Shown here one piece after another: positions 15,442-23,733 of a DNA stretch of 42,923 nt. Position 1 is the stretch's first letter. Each line of letters starts with the position of its first letter. The translations under genes were made by a program, and so were the position numbers. A model generated the notes under the pieces. The model was not told the origin of the DNA, made no database searches, and worked only from the letters and a program-made list of their open reading frames with translations. Source of the DNA: Granulicoccus phenolivorans DSM 17626 = NBRC 107789 = JCM 15570 (GTDB lineage Bacteria > Actinomycetota > Actinomycetes > Propionibacteriales > Propionibacteriaceae); the NCBI RefSeq assembly GCF_000423085.1, contig NZ_AUHH01000038.1, positions 1 to 42,923 on the forward strand, read 5' to 3'.

Positions 15442-16365
15442 TCAGGCGGGTTCGGGGGCCAACGCGCTGACCAGCTCGGTCGGCACCTGCCGGAAGACGT
15501 CGGCGACCTCGGTGAACAGCTCGCCCTGGACGCTCGCCTTGCGCCAGACCATGGCGATGTCCCGGAAGGGTGCCGGCGGTTCGAACTCGCGCAGCGCCAG
15601 CCCCGGATTGACCGTGACCGGCGGCGACACCGACAGCCGCGGCATCAGCGTCGCGCCGACCCCGGAGGCCACCATGTGCCGCAGCGTCTCCAGGCTGGTG
15701 GCCTGGAACCCGTCACGTTCGGCGACGCCCTGCGTACGGCAGAACGACAGTGCCTGATCCCGCAGGCAGTGTCCCTCGGTCAGCAGCAGCAGGTCGTGCC
15801 CGGCGAGCTCGGCGGCGCTGACCGGTCCGGCGTCGCGGCCCAGGTCGGAATCCACCGGCGCGGCCAGCAGGAACTCCTCATGGAACAACGGTTCCACGTG
15901 CAGCGAATCGTCCTCGATCGGCAGCGCCAGCACGGCCACATCGATGGCCCCGGTGTGCACCTGGTGCAACAGGTCGGCGGTCTTCTCCTCCACCAGCAGC
16001 ACCTCCAGCTCGGGCAACTGCCGGTGCAGCAGTGGCATCACGTGCGGCAGCAGATAGGGCCCCAGCGTCGGGAAGGCGCCCAGCCGCAGCGTGCCCGCCC
16101 GCGGATCGGCCGACTGGCGCGCCACCCGGCGGATGTCCTCGACCTCGGCCAGAATCTTCCGGGCGCGCGCCACGACCTGCTCACCGGCCGCGGTGAACAG
16201 GACGGTACGCCCGCCGCGCTCGATCAGCGACACCCCCAACTCGTGCTCCAGCTTGCGGAGCTGGGTGGACAGCGTCGGCTGCGAGGCATAGCAGGCCGCC
16301 GCTGCCCGCCCGAAGTGGCGGTGCTCATCGAGCGCGACGAGGTACTCCAGATCGCGGAGATTCAC
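15442..16365 (-). CDS. oxyR: LysR-type peroxide sensor OxyR
   Basis: The GTG at 16365, two bases after the ahpF stop, gives 307 residues. The N-terminal HTH is typical (FGRAAAACYASQPTLSTQLRKLEHELG). The redox signature in the effector domain is TEGHCLRDQALSFC, with C200 and C209 corresponding to the peroxidatic and resolving cysteines of OxyR. Oxidation by H2O2 forms the disulfide that alters DNA binding. Placement as the third gene of ahpC-ahpF-oxyR suggests self-reinforcing expression. The inverted repeats upstream of ahpC are candidate binding sites. Confidence 0.93.
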   Translation of the reverse strand: MNLRDLEYLVALDEHRHFGRAAAACYASQPTLSTQLRKLEHELGVSLIERGGRTVLFTAAGEQVVARARKILAEVEDIRRVARQSADPRAGTLRLGAFPTLGPYLLPHVMPLLHRQLPELEVLLVEEKTADLLHQVHTGAIDVAVLALPIEDDSLHVEPLFHEEFLLAAPVDSDLGRDAGPVSAAELAGHDLLLLTEGHCLRDQALSFCRTQGVAERDGFQATSLETLRHMVASGVGATLMPRLSVSPPVTVNPGLALREFEPPAPFRDIAMVWRKASVQGELFTEVADVFRQVPTELVSALAPEPA

Positions 16366-16367
16366 GA

Positions 16368-17927
16368 TCAGGCGAGCATCAAGTAGTTGAAGGCCGACAG
16401 GGCCGCGGTCGCACCGCCGCCCAGGGAGATCACGATCTGCTTGAACGGCTCGGTGGTCACATCGCCGGCGGCGTAGATGCCGGGGATGTTGGTCGAACCG
16501 TCGTGGCCGATCACGACCTCCTTGCGGTCGGACAGCTCCACCCCGGAGCCGGCCAGCCACTCGGTCGAGGGCAGCAGCCCGATCTGCACGAACACACCGT
16601 CCAGGTCGATGCTGTGCTCGGTGTCGGTGGCCCGGTCGGTGTAGGTCAGGCCGGTCGCCTTCTTGCCGTCACCGGTGACCTCCTTGGTGGCCGCATTGGT
16701 GATGATCTTGATGTTGTCGGCGGCTTCGGCCTTCTTCATCAGGATGTCATCGGCGCGGCAGGAGTCCAGGAACTCCAGCACGGTGACGTCCTTGACCACC
16801 CCGGACAGGTCGAGAGCCGCTTCGATCCCGGAGTTGCCGCCACCGATCACCGCGACCGGCTTCTGGGCGAACATCGGTCCGTCACAGTGGGGGCAGAAGG
16901 TGACCCCCTTGGTGCGGTACTCCTCCTCGCCGGGAACCCCGAGCCGACGCCAGCGGGCACCGGTCGCGATGATCACGGTCTTGGCCTTCAGCGCGCCGCC
17001 GCCCTCGAACTCGACGGTGTGCAGTTCGCCCTTGTCCCCGGGGATGAGCTTGTTCGCCACGACCATCGACATCACGTCGACGTTGTACTCGTGCACGTTC
17101 TTCTCCAGCGCGGCACCCAGTTCCGGGCCCTCGGTGTAGGGCACGGTGATCAGGTTCTCGATGGCGTTGGTGTCGAGCACCTGGCCGCCCATCCGCTCGC
17201 CGGCCAGCCCCACGCGCAGACCCTTGCGGGCGGCGTAGATCGAGGCCGCGGCACCGGCCGGCCCGCCGCCGACGATCAGCATGTCGTAGGGCTCCTTGTG
17301 GTTCAGCGACTCGGTCGCCCGCGCGCCGGCGTTCACATCCAGCTTGGCGACGATCTCGGCCATCCCCATCCGGCCCGAGCCCCACTCCTCACCGTTCAGG
17401 TAGATGGTGGGCACGGCCATGATCCCCTGCTCGGTGACCTCCTCCTTGAAGGTGCCCCCCTCGACCGCGACGTGGGTGATGTTCGGGTTCAGCACCGCCA
17501 TCGAGTTCAGCGCCTGGACCACCGTCGGGCAGTTGGTGCAGGTCAGCGAGATGTAGGTGGTGAACTCGTACTTGCCGGGGAGGTTGCGGACGGCGTCCAT
17601 GACCTCCTGCTCCTCCTTGATCTGGTGACCGCCGACATGCAGCAGGGCCAGCACCAGGGAGCTGAACTCGTGCCCGAGCGGGGAACCGGCGAAGCGGACG
17701 GAGATGTCGCTGCCCGGGCGGACGATCGCGAACGACGGCCGGCGCTCGTTGTCATCAGTACGCCGCACGGTGACCAGATCGGACTGGGCGGCGACCTCGT
17801 CGAGCAGGGTGGCCATCTCGGTGGACTTCGCGGAGTCGTCCAGGGAGCTCTGCAGCTCGATCGGCTCCTTCAGGTTGGTCAGCAGCTGCTTGAGCTGGAC
17901 TTGCAGATTCTCGTCGAGCACGGACAC
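16368..17927 (-). CDS. ahpF: Alkyl hydroperoxide reductase subunit F
   Basis: The 519 residues match the usual AhpF length. The N-terminal tandem thioredoxin-fold domain has C130-T-N-C133. The thioredoxin-reductase-like part has the FAD motif GGGPAGAAA near 220, the CPHC redox pair (C345, C348) and an NADPH-fold GGGNSGIEAA. It uses NAD(P)H to regenerate AhpC via internal disulfide exchange. The start is GTG at 17927 after GGAGGAATC. It lies 295 bp downstream of ahpC with a hairpin between them. Actinobacteria often use AhpD instead, so the AhpF type is worth noting but not unique. Confidence 0.95.
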   Translation of the reverse strand: MSVLDENLQVQLKQLLTNLKEPIELQSSLDDSAKSTEMATLLDEVAAQSDLVTVRRTDDNERRPSFAIVRPGSDISVRFAGSPLGHEFSSLVLALLHVGGHQIKEEQEVMDAVRNLPGKYEFTTYISLTCTNCPTVVQALNSMAVLNPNITHVAVEGGTFKEEVTEQGIMAVPTIYLNGEEWGSGRMGMAEIVAKLDVNAGARATESLNHKEPYDMLIVGGGPAGAAASIYAARKGLRVGLAGERMGGQVLDTNAIENLITVPYTEGPELGAALEKNVHEYNVDVMSMVVANKLIPGDKGELHTVEFEGGGALKAKTVIIATGARWRRLGVPGEEEYRTKGVTFCPHCDGPMFAQKPVAVIGGGNSGIEAALDLSGVVKDVTVLEFLDSCRADDILMKKAEAADNIKIITNAATKEVTGDGKKATGLTYTDRATDTEHSIDLDGVFVQIGLLPSTEWLAGSGVELSDRKEVVIGHDGSTNIPGIYAAGDVTTEPFKQIVISLGGGATAALSAFNYLMLA

Positions 17928-18222
17928 GATTCCTCCACTGGGTCGGTGCGCCGGGGTCGGCGCAAATTTTGGTACGCGAGGCGGACCCTCGCGGGTACAG
18001 CAAAAACGCGGTTCGGCCGTTGCTCGGCCGTCGGCGGTGAGCCGAAGATTCGGGAAGGGCGCGGCCGCAAGGGGCGCTGCGCCGGGATGGTCGCCACGCG
18101 TCGGGCGGGACCGGTGTCGAAAGGACCTGGGTCAACCTGCTCCGGGGGCGAACCGGGTGCGGAGATGATCCGCGGCGGTGGCAGGCCCGGACCGGACCTG
18201 CCACCACTGGTTGCAGATCGGA
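17928..18222. other. ahpC-ahpF intergenic region
   Basis: The 295 bp between ahpC and ahpF hold a strong hairpin next to ahpC (18177-18205). The rest is GC-rich with no gene I can support. It may carry a second promoter for ahpF. Confidence 0.5.
18177..18205 (-). terminator. Hairpin downstream of ahpC
   Basis: GGTGGCAGG (18177-18185) pairs perfectly with CCTGCCACC (18197-18205) around an 11-nt loop, ending 18 bases after the ahpC stop. No U-tract follows. It could be a partial terminator or an mRNA-stabilising 3' structure, giving more ahpC than ahpF-oxyR transcript. Confidence 0.65.
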
Positions 18223-18786
18223 TCAGATCTTGCCCACGAGGTCGATGCCCGGGGTGAGGGTGGCTTCGCCCTCTTCCCACTTGGCCGGGCAAACCTCACC
18301 CGGGTGGGTGGCGACGTACTGAGCGGCCTTGATCTTGCGGATCAGCTGGCCGGCCTCACGGCCGATGCCCTCAGCGGTGGACTCGATGTACTGGATGACG
18401 CCCTCGGGATCCACCAGGAAGGTGGCGCGGTCGGCCTGACCCGCACCCGGACGCATGTTGTCGAAGTTGTTGGTGATGACACCGGAGGAGTCACCCAGCA
18501 TGAAGTACTTGATCTTGCCGACCTCTTCGGAAGCCTCGGTCCAGGCCTTGTGCACGAAGTGGGAGTCGGTGGAGACCGAGTAGACCTCGACGCCGAGCTT
18601 CTGCAGCTCTTCGTAGTGGTCGGCCATGTCGCCCAGCTCGGTCGGGCAGACGAAGGTGAAGTCGGCGGGGTAGAAGAAGAACACCGCCCACTTGCCCAGG
18701 ACGTCGTCCTGGGTGACGGTGACGAACTTGCCGTCCTTGTAGGCCTCGGTGCTGAAGTCCTTGATCTTGGTGTTCATGAGCGACAT
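18223..18786 (-). CDS. ahpC: Alkyl hydroperoxide reductase subunit C (2-Cys peroxiredoxin)
   Basis: This 187-residue AhpC/Prx1-type peroxiredoxin has peroxidatic C47 in DFTFVCPTE and resolving C166 in EVCPAKW. It reduces H2O2, organic hydroperoxides and peroxynitrite and is recycled by AhpF. The start ATG at 18786 follows GAGAAGAGG. Codon choice is strongly biased (for example AAG for Lys and AAC for Asn throughout), consistent with high expression. Confidence 0.97.
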   Translation of the reverse strand: MSLMNTKIKDFSTEAYKDGKFVTVTQDDVLGKWAVFFFYPADFTFVCPTELGDMADHYEELQKLGVEVYSVSTDSHFVHKAWTEASEEVGKIKYFMLGDSSGVITNNFDNMRPGAGQADRATFLVDPEGVIQYIESTAEGIGREAGQLIRKIKAAQYVATHPGEVCPAKWEEGEATLTPGIDLVGKI

Positions 18787-18820
18787 GCGGAACCTCTTCT
18801 CTGTGGAATGCTGTCTCGAA

Positions 18821-18843
18821 CTTGATAACTACTGTATATCAAG
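18821..18843. promoter_or_regulatory. Candidate OxyR operator upstream of ahpC
   Basis: CTTGATA (18821-18827) and TATCAAG (18837-18843) form a perfect 7-bp inverted repeat with a 9-bp spacer, 35-57 bp upstream of the ahpC start in an unusually AT-rich stretch. The position suits an activator or repressor site at the promoter. Binding by OxyR is inferred from the operon content. Confidence 0.55.
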
Positions 18844-18858
18844 ATCGCCGATTTTGAA

Positions 18859-18913
18859 AGATCTCATTGATTGCTTGCATGGATGTTGGCCATAGCTCCC
18901 ATCAATCAGATCT
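18859..18913. promoter_or_regulatory. Long imperfect inverted repeat upstream of ahpC
   Basis: AGATCTCATTGAT (18859-18871) and ATCAATCAGATCT (18901-18913) are inverted copies with a single mismatch, separated by 29 bp. They lie 73-127 bp upstream of ahpC, in a low-GC pocket between the ECF sigma gene terminus and ahpC. They may be a second regulator-binding region. Confidence 0.5.
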
Positions 18914-19039
18914 CCGATCCGGAATCGACACGCCAAATCGACATGGCGAACCCGCCCCCCGCTGCGTACGGTCGGCAATCGGTTGCACAGCCATCCTAGG
19001 AAGCCGGTTTCGCCGCGGCGCACCCACCCCGGCCACAGC

Positions 19040-19972
19040 TCACCCGGGCAGCCGCGCGGGCAGCCCGAATGCCGGGAATCGGTCGGCCAGATCGAGGCAG
19101 GTGGTCATCCGGGTGATCCGCTGCCCGTCGCTGGCCAGCAGCAACAGCGCGAACGGACGCAACCCGGCCCCGTCGGGGGCGTACTGGCCGAAGGCCGGGC
19201 GCGCGTTGGCGGTGGTGGGGATCAGGCGATGTCCGCGGCAGCCGTCGCCGGAGGCGAACAGGTCGATCACGTCGGTACGCCCGGCCACCCAGAAGGCGAC
19301 CGGGGGCATCGAACTGACCACCGCGGAATCCAGCAGGGCGGTCAGGGCCGGCACGTCATGGTTCTCGAAGGCGGTGACGAAGGCGGCGAGCAGCCCCGGG
19401 TCGATCTCCGCCGCCGGCAGGTCGCGGGCGGGATCGGAGCGGTCCACCAGCGCCCGCCGGGCCCGTTGCAGGATCGAGTGCACCGCGGCGGTGCCGGCCC
19501 CGAGCAACTCGCCGGTCTCCGCCGCGGTGTAGCCGTAGACGTCCCGCAGGATCAGCACGGCCCGCTGCCGCGGGGTGAGCCGCTGCAGGGCCGCCGCGAA
19601 GGCCAGCCGGATCGCGTCCCGGCGCTCGGCGATCTCGGCCGGGTCGTCGGGCAGCGGGGTGACCCAGCCGCCGGCCGGCAGCGGCGCACCGAAAGGGTCG
19701 CCGGGGCGGCAGACATCGACCAGGTCGGTGGCCAGCGCCCGGCGGGGTGCGGCCCGCAGCACATCGATGCAGTACCGGGTCGCGATGGCGTACGCCCAGG
19801 TGCGCAGGCCGGCACGGCGGGGGTCGTAGCGATCGCGGGCCCGCCACAGCCGCAGCAGGATCTCCTGGGTCGCATCCTCCGCGGCGGCGCCGTCGCCGAG
19901 CATCCGGTAGCAGTAGCCGATCAGCTCGGGGCGCAATCGGGCCAGCGCCGCCTCGTCCAGCGCCGATGTCAT
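19040..19972 (-). CDS. ECF-type sigma factor with C-terminal SnoaL-like domain
   Basis: This 310-residue protein has sigma-70 region 2 near the N-terminus (LIGYCYRMLGDGAAAEDATQEILLRLW) and region 4 at about 130-185 (LQRLTPRQRAVLILRDVYGYTAAETGELLG, then a TAAVHSILQRARRAL recognition helix). A C-terminal NTF2/SnoaL-like extension of about 110 residues follows, ending in RMTTCLDLADRFPAFGLPA. Such extensions in the SigG/SigJ-like ECF groups can modulate activity in place of a separate anti-sigma. Its ATG overlaps the stop of the upstream isomerase-fold gene (ATGA), so the two are co-translated. Confidence 0.85.
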   Translation of the reverse strand: MTSALDEAALARLRPELIGYCYRMLGDGAAAEDATQEILLRLWRARDRYDPRRAGLRTWAYAIATRYCIDVLRAAPRRALATDLVDVCRPGDPFGAPLPAGGWVTPLPDDPAEIAERRDAIRLAFAAALQRLTPRQRAVLILRDVYGYTAAETGELLGAGTAAVHSILQRARRALVDRSDPARDLPAAEIDPGLLAAFVTAFENHDVPALTALLDSAVVSSMPPVAFWVAGRTDVIDLFASGDGCRGHRLIPTTANARPAFGQYAPDGAGLRPFALLLLASDGQRITRMTTCLDLADRFPAFGLPARLPG

Positions 19973-20631
19973 GACCCCATCATCACCCCGCCGTCGGCCG
20001 GGGTCGCTGCGGGCAGCGCGGGCAGCCGGTGCCGGCCGGTCACGATCAGCACGAGTTCGGCGCTGGTCACCTCGACGTGCCGCGGTCCGGGGCCGATCCG
20101 CAGCGGCCCGTCGGTGGCGACCAGGCGGACGCCGGTGAGATCCACCCCGAAGAAGGCCAGCGAGGCCGGGTCGGCATCCCCGAGCGCGGCCGCGAGCACG
20201 TCGGGGGCGGCTGCCGGCAGGCCGAGCGGCACGGTGATGTCGAGGCCGTGGATCGCCTCGTGGGCCAGCGCCCCCTGCTGGTTTCCGGGGCCGGGCGTCC
20301 AGTGACTGGCGATCCGCGCCCGCTGGATGGCGAGCAGTTCGGTGTCGCTGGACCGGGCCACGTCGGCGCGCGCCATCCGGTCACAGGCCAGGTTGATGTC
20401 TCCCCCGGCCGCGGCGACCGCGTCCTGGAACTCCGCCATGGTTCGGGTGTCGGACATGTTGATGTGGGCGACGACGTGGCGGATGTTCCAGCCGGCGCAC
20501 AGGCTGGCCGTGCCCCAGGCCTGCGCCGGAAGGTCGCTCAGCAGATCGGTGAGTCGGGCCCGCTCGGCCACGGTGCGGGCGTACAGATCACCCTCGGCGC
20601 GGACAGCGATTTCGGGATCGTCGATGGTCAT
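19969..20631 (-). CDS. Maleylpyruvate isomerase-fold mycothiol-dependent protein
   Basis: This 220-residue protein starts at ATG 20631 behind a strong GGAGGAG. The N-terminal four-helix DinB/MDMPI domain has candidate metal ligands: His in WNIRHVVAHINMSD and His in LAHEAIHGLDITV. A C-terminal sterol-carrier-like domain follows (LRIGPGPRHVEVTSAELVLIVTGR). The family binds mycothiol or metals and includes isomerases, but most members near regulators have no tested activity. Translational coupling with the downstream sigma factor suggests a sensory or regulatory partnership. Confidence 0.78.
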   Translation of the reverse strand: MTIDDPEIAVRAEGDLYARTVAERARLTDLLSDLPAQAWGTASLCAGWNIRHVVAHINMSDTRTMAEFQDAVAAAGGDINLACDRMARADVARSSDTELLAIQRARIASHWTPGPGNQQGALAHEAIHGLDITVPLGLPAAAPDVLAAALGDADPASLAFFGVDLTGVRLVATDGPLRIGPGPRHVEVTSAELVLIVTGRHRLPALPAATPADGGVMMGS

Positions 20632-20737
20632 GGCTCCTCCTGGATTCGAGTCACCGGGATATACGTGCCACCCCCGCCGGATTCGTCGCGCCCCGCCGAC
20701 CGAATTCGGCATCACCGGATCCGGCGCCGTCGCTGGA

Positions 20738-21337
20738 TCACGCCAGGCGCAGCCGGTACCAGTGCGGGGAGGTCATGTTCATCGGCCAGCCGAGCCCCCG
20801 GGTCTGGGCGGGTTCGACCCGGAGCATGGTCCAGCCGGCGAACGCGCGCTCGATCTGCTCCCGGGAGAGGCCATCGATCAACCAGTGGAAGCGCGGGCCG
20901 AAGGCGAGCATCAGCAGGGTCGCCCCGGGATTGGCCCGGGCGGTGATGCTCGCCGCGGCGCGGGCGAGGTCGGCGTCGTCCAGCCCCTCCAGACAGCCCA
21001 CATCGAGGAAGAAGTCGAAGGTGCCCAGGTCCTCGGCCAGGTCCCGGACGTCGCCCTCGACGAAGCGGACATGGCCGTCCCCGACGTCGCCGTCACCGAA
21101 GGTCCGGGCCCGCTCGATCGCGCCGGCGACGGCGTCGATCCCGGTGGCCGTCCAGCCCTGGCGGGCGAGCTCTCGGGTGTAGTGGCCCAGGCCGCAGCCC
21201 AGATCCAGCGCCCGGCCCAGCTCGGGGCGCTCGTGCGCCTCCCGATTGAGCAACCGGGCCACGCTTCCGGCCGCGGCGGTGCGGTACCGCTCCCACGGCG
21301 TGATCCGCAGCCGGTAGAGCAGGTGATACTTCGACAT
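20738..21337 (-). CDS. Class I SAM-dependent methyltransferase
   Basis: This 199-residue Rossmann methyltransferase has motif I ALDLGCGLGHYTRELA, the acidic residue ending strand 2 in TGIDAV, the strand-3 motif FVEGDVRDL and FFLDVGCLEGL after it. The substrate cannot be assigned. GGGGGAG precedes the ATG. It is on the same strand as its neighbours, 106 bp upstream of the isomerase-fold gene. Confidence 0.82.
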   Translation of the reverse strand: MSKYHLLYRLRITPWERYRTAAAGSVARLLNREAHERPELGRALDLGCGLGHYTRELARQGWTATGIDAVAGAIERARTFGDGDVGDGHVRFVEGDVRDLAEDLGTFDFFLDVGCLEGLDDADLARAAASITARANPGATLLMLAFGPRFHWLIDGLSREQIERAFAGWTMLRVEPAQTRGLGWPMNMTSPHWYRLRLA

Positions 21338-21393
21338 GACTCCCCCGCCGGTCGACGCTTCCAGGCTACGCCGGATCGCCGCCGCCGACGGGG

Positions 21394-21431
21394 GCCGGCC
21401 TCAGCTCAGGGCGCCGGCCTCAGCTCAGGGC
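21394..21431. repeat. 19-bp perfect tandem duplication over the mutarotase stop codon
   Basis: The unit GCCGGCCTCAGCTCAGGGC occupies 21394-21412 and again 21413-21431 without a mismatch. On the minus strand it contains the last codons and TGA of the mutarotase-like gene, so the gene end has been copied downstream of itself without altering the protein. Confidence 0.9.
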
Positions 21432-22259
21432 GTAGGTCACCTGCATGGTATGGGTCTCCCCCGGCTGCAGGGCGACATACCCGTCGAGCGCGTTGGCCGC
21501 CTCCAGGCACATCATGCCCGGCCACTCGTCGTCGCCGAAGTCACCCATCGCCGCGGCCTTGTCGACCCAGGGATTCCACACCACGGTGTTGTTCGATCCG
21601 TGCTTGCTCAGGGTGATGTGCCGGCCATCGGGGTCGATCACCGTGGCCGGCCCGGTGTGCGCATAGACCCGGTCAGTTTCTCCGGTGAAGGTCACCGGAC
21701 CGAGTTCGACGTTGTCGCTGGCCCCGCCGGGCGCCTTGTCGACGTAGTGCGCCCCGGCCAGCCCGTCCACCCGTACGCCGTGAATGTCGCTGACCGCGAA
21801 GTAGGCGTGGGTGGCCTCTTCCAGGTCGAGGGGGTCCGCGCCGGCGGTGACGCTCAGATCCAGGTGCAGGCTGCGCCCCAGCAGCACCCGGTATTCCGCG
21901 CTGATCCCGCCCGGCCCGGTCAGTGCGAAGGTCAGTCGGGCCTCGTCGTCGACCACCTCGGCGCCGGTGAGCTCCCAATCGCTGATCCGGAACCACCCGT
22001 GCGCCGGCTGCTTGTCCCCGTGCCGGCCGGGGCCGAACCACGGCGCGCATACCGGGACGCCGCCGCGGATCGGCGTACCGCGCAGGAAGTTCGACTGCTC
22101 GCTGACCCACAGCACGGGCGCCTCGCCCGCGGGGGTCCAGGCCGTGACGTGGGCACCGAGCAGGTAGACCTCCCCCGTCACGGCCGCGGTAGCCACCTTG
22201 ACCACGGGCAGGCCGCCTCGTCCGGTTTCCAGCGTGATTGCCTCGGGGAGTTCGATCAT
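21420..22259 (-). CDS. D-hexose-6-phosphate mutarotase-like protein (aldose-1-epimerase fold)
   Basis: This 279-residue YeaD/aldose-1-epimerase-like protein has LGAHVTAWTPAGEAPVLWVSE, RGGVPVCAPWFGPG, PAHGWFRISDW with the expected catalytic His, and NPWVDKAAAMGDFGDDEWPGMMCLEAANA with the Glu base near the C-terminus. The family interconverts anomers of glucose-6-phosphate or related hexose phosphates. The ATG at 22259 follows AGGAG at 7-nt spacing. It is divergent from hmp across 182 bp. Confidence 0.85.
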   Translation of the reverse strand: MIELPEAITLETGRGGLPVVKVATAAVTGEVYLLGAHVTAWTPAGEAPVLWVSEQSNFLRGTPIRGGVPVCAPWFGPGRHGDKQPAHGWFRISDWELTGAEVVDDEARLTFALTGPGGISAEYRVLLGRSLHLDLSVTAGADPLDLEEATHAYFAVSDIHGVRVDGLAGAHYVDKAPGGASDNVELGPVTFTGETDRVYAHTGPATVIDPDGRHITLSKHGSNNTVVWNPWVDKAAAMGDFGDDEWPGMMCLEAANALDGYVALQPGETHTMQVTYALS

Positions 22260-22441
22260 GTGTTCATTCTCCTTACCCCACCCCGGTGCCGCCGAGGGGG
22301 TTGCCAACTGTTTCAATCGTGAGACCGGTCACTGCGGATCGGATCCGGCTGCACAACGGCGTGCCGACCGCTAGCTTTTGTACTGTTGTTCCGTGTTTAT
22401 TGGTTGTCCGTCTACTGACTGACCGTCCCGAAGGAGAAGCA
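22260..22441. promoter_or_regulatory. Divergent region between mutarotase-like gene and hmp
   Basis: The 182 bp includes an AT-richer stretch (22370-22420) that probably carries the hmp promoter, and an 8-bp palindrome GACCGGTC at 22323-22330. I could not assign -35/-10 boxes or a clear NsrR-type site. Confidence 0.4.
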
Positions 22442-23650
22442 ATGCTGCTGTCCCCCGAATCCGAAGCCGTGGTCAAGGCCACCGCCGGAGTCGTCGCCGA
22501 GAATGGCGACGAGATCACCAAGCGCTTCTACGCGCACATGTTCGAGGCGCGCCCCGAACTCAAGCGGGTGTTCAATATGGCCAATCAGGTCGCCGGGGAT
22601 CAGGCGAAGGCATTGGCCGCCTCGGTGGTCGCCTATGCGGTCCACCTGATCGATCCGTTCGCCCCCGATTTCGGCCCGATCATGCGGCGCATTGCGCACA
22701 AGCACGTCTCGCTGGGGATCACCGGCCCGCAGTACACCATCGTCGGACACCACCTGATGTGGGCCGTCGGCGACGTGCTCGGCGATGCGGTCACCCCGGA
22801 GGTCGCCGCCGCCTGGGACGAGGTCTACTGGCTGTTCGCGACCCAGCTGATCGCCGAGGAGGCCCGGCTGTACACCCTGGGCGGCTCCGCGCCGGACCAG
22901 CCGTGGCGCAAGTACCGGGTGATCGACCGGTTCGACGAGACCGATGAGATCTTCTCCCTCGAACTCCAGCCGGTGGAGGGCCCGCTGCCTCCGCACACCA
23001 CCGGTCAGTACGTCTCGATCGCGGTCGACCTCTCGCCGACCGAGCGTCAGCCCCGCCAGTACACGATCTCCGGGGTTCCCGGCGGGGACGCCTTCCGGGT
23101 GACGATCAAGCGGGTCCGCGGCGAGGACGGCGCCCCGGACGGGCGGGTCTCCAACTGGCTGGGCGACCACGCCCAGGTCGGGACCGTGCTGGATGTGTCC
23201 CAGCCGGCCGGGGACGTGATCCTGGACAACACCGAGCAGCCGCTGGTGCTGATCTCGGCCGGGATCGGGATCACCCCGGTCGCGGCGATCATGGAGGATC
23301 TGGCCCAGCGCCAGCCCCGGCGGCCGGTTCGGCTGTTCCATGCCGACCGGGCCCACGAGTCGCAGGCGCTCTACCAGCGGATGCTCGGTCAGGTCCTGCA
23401 GATGAAGGACTACGAGGGCCAGCTGTGGTACGAGCAGGGTGCCGAGGACGCGCCCACCCGCAGGCCCGCGCTCCCGGGCCGGATGGATCTGACCAAGGTC
23501 GATCTGCCGGAGAACCCGCGGGTGTTCATGTGCGGTCCGCTGCCGTTCATGTCCGCGGCCCGCAAGACCCTGATCGACCGCGGTGTCCCGGCCGATCAGA
23601 TCGAGTACGAGGTCTTCGGTCCCGACCTGTGGGCGCGCCAGGCCCAGTGA
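22442..23650 (+). CDS. hmp: Flavohemoglobin, nitric oxide dioxygenase
   Basis: The 402 residues have the canonical three domains. The globin (1-145) has distal Tyr30 (KRFYAHMF) and proximal His88 (IAHKHVSLGI). The FAD domain has RQYTIS at about 203. The NAD(P)H domain has LISAGIGITPVAAIMEDL and VFMCGPLPFM, ending EYEVFGPDL. The enzyme converts NO and O2 to nitrate using NAD(P)H. The ATG at 22442 follows AAGGAG; longer frames to 22238 lack support. Together with ahpCF this points to defence against reactive oxygen and nitrogen species. Confidence 0.96.
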   Translation: MLLSPESEAVVKATAGVVAENGDEITKRFYAHMFEARPELKRVFNMANQVAGDQAKALAASVVAYAVHLIDPFAPDFGPIMRRIAHKHVSLGITGPQYTIVGHHLMWAVGDVLGDAVTPEVAAAWDEVYWLFATQLIAEEARLYTLGGSAPDQPWRKYRVIDRFDETDEIFSLELQPVEGPLPPHTTGQYVSIAVDLSPTERQPRQYTISGVPGGDAFRVTIKRVRGEDGAPDGRVSNWLGDHAQVGTVLDVSQPAGDVILDNTEQPLVLISAGIGITPVAAIMEDLAQRQPRRPVRLFHADRAHESQALYQRMLGQVLQMKDYEGQLWYEQGAEDAPTRRPALPGRMDLTKVDLPENPRVFMCGPLPFMSAARKTLIDRGVPADQIEYEVFGPDLWARQAQ

Positions 23651-23657
23651 TCCGTAC

Positions 23658-23696
23658 GCCCCGGGCCTCCCGCACTGCCGCGGGAACGTCCGGGGC
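23658..23696. terminator. Bidirectional hairpin between hmp and the GntR gene
   Basis: GCCCCGG (23658-23664) pairs with CCGGGGC (23690-23696), and inside it CCCGC (23669-23673) pairs with GCGGG (23680-23684). The structure starts 8 bp after the hmp stop, in the 83-bp gap between convergent genes, so it could end both transcripts. There is no U-tract. Confidence 0.6.
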
Positions 23697-23733
23697 ACCG
23701 GCTCTCGGGCTTGCCGGCTGCGGGGCTACTGGG

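Noticed and set aside
18829-19023. 64-codon minus-strand frame between the sigma factor and ahpC
   Set aside because: It overlaps the AT-rich promoter and inverted repeats of ahpC and lacks a ribosome site.
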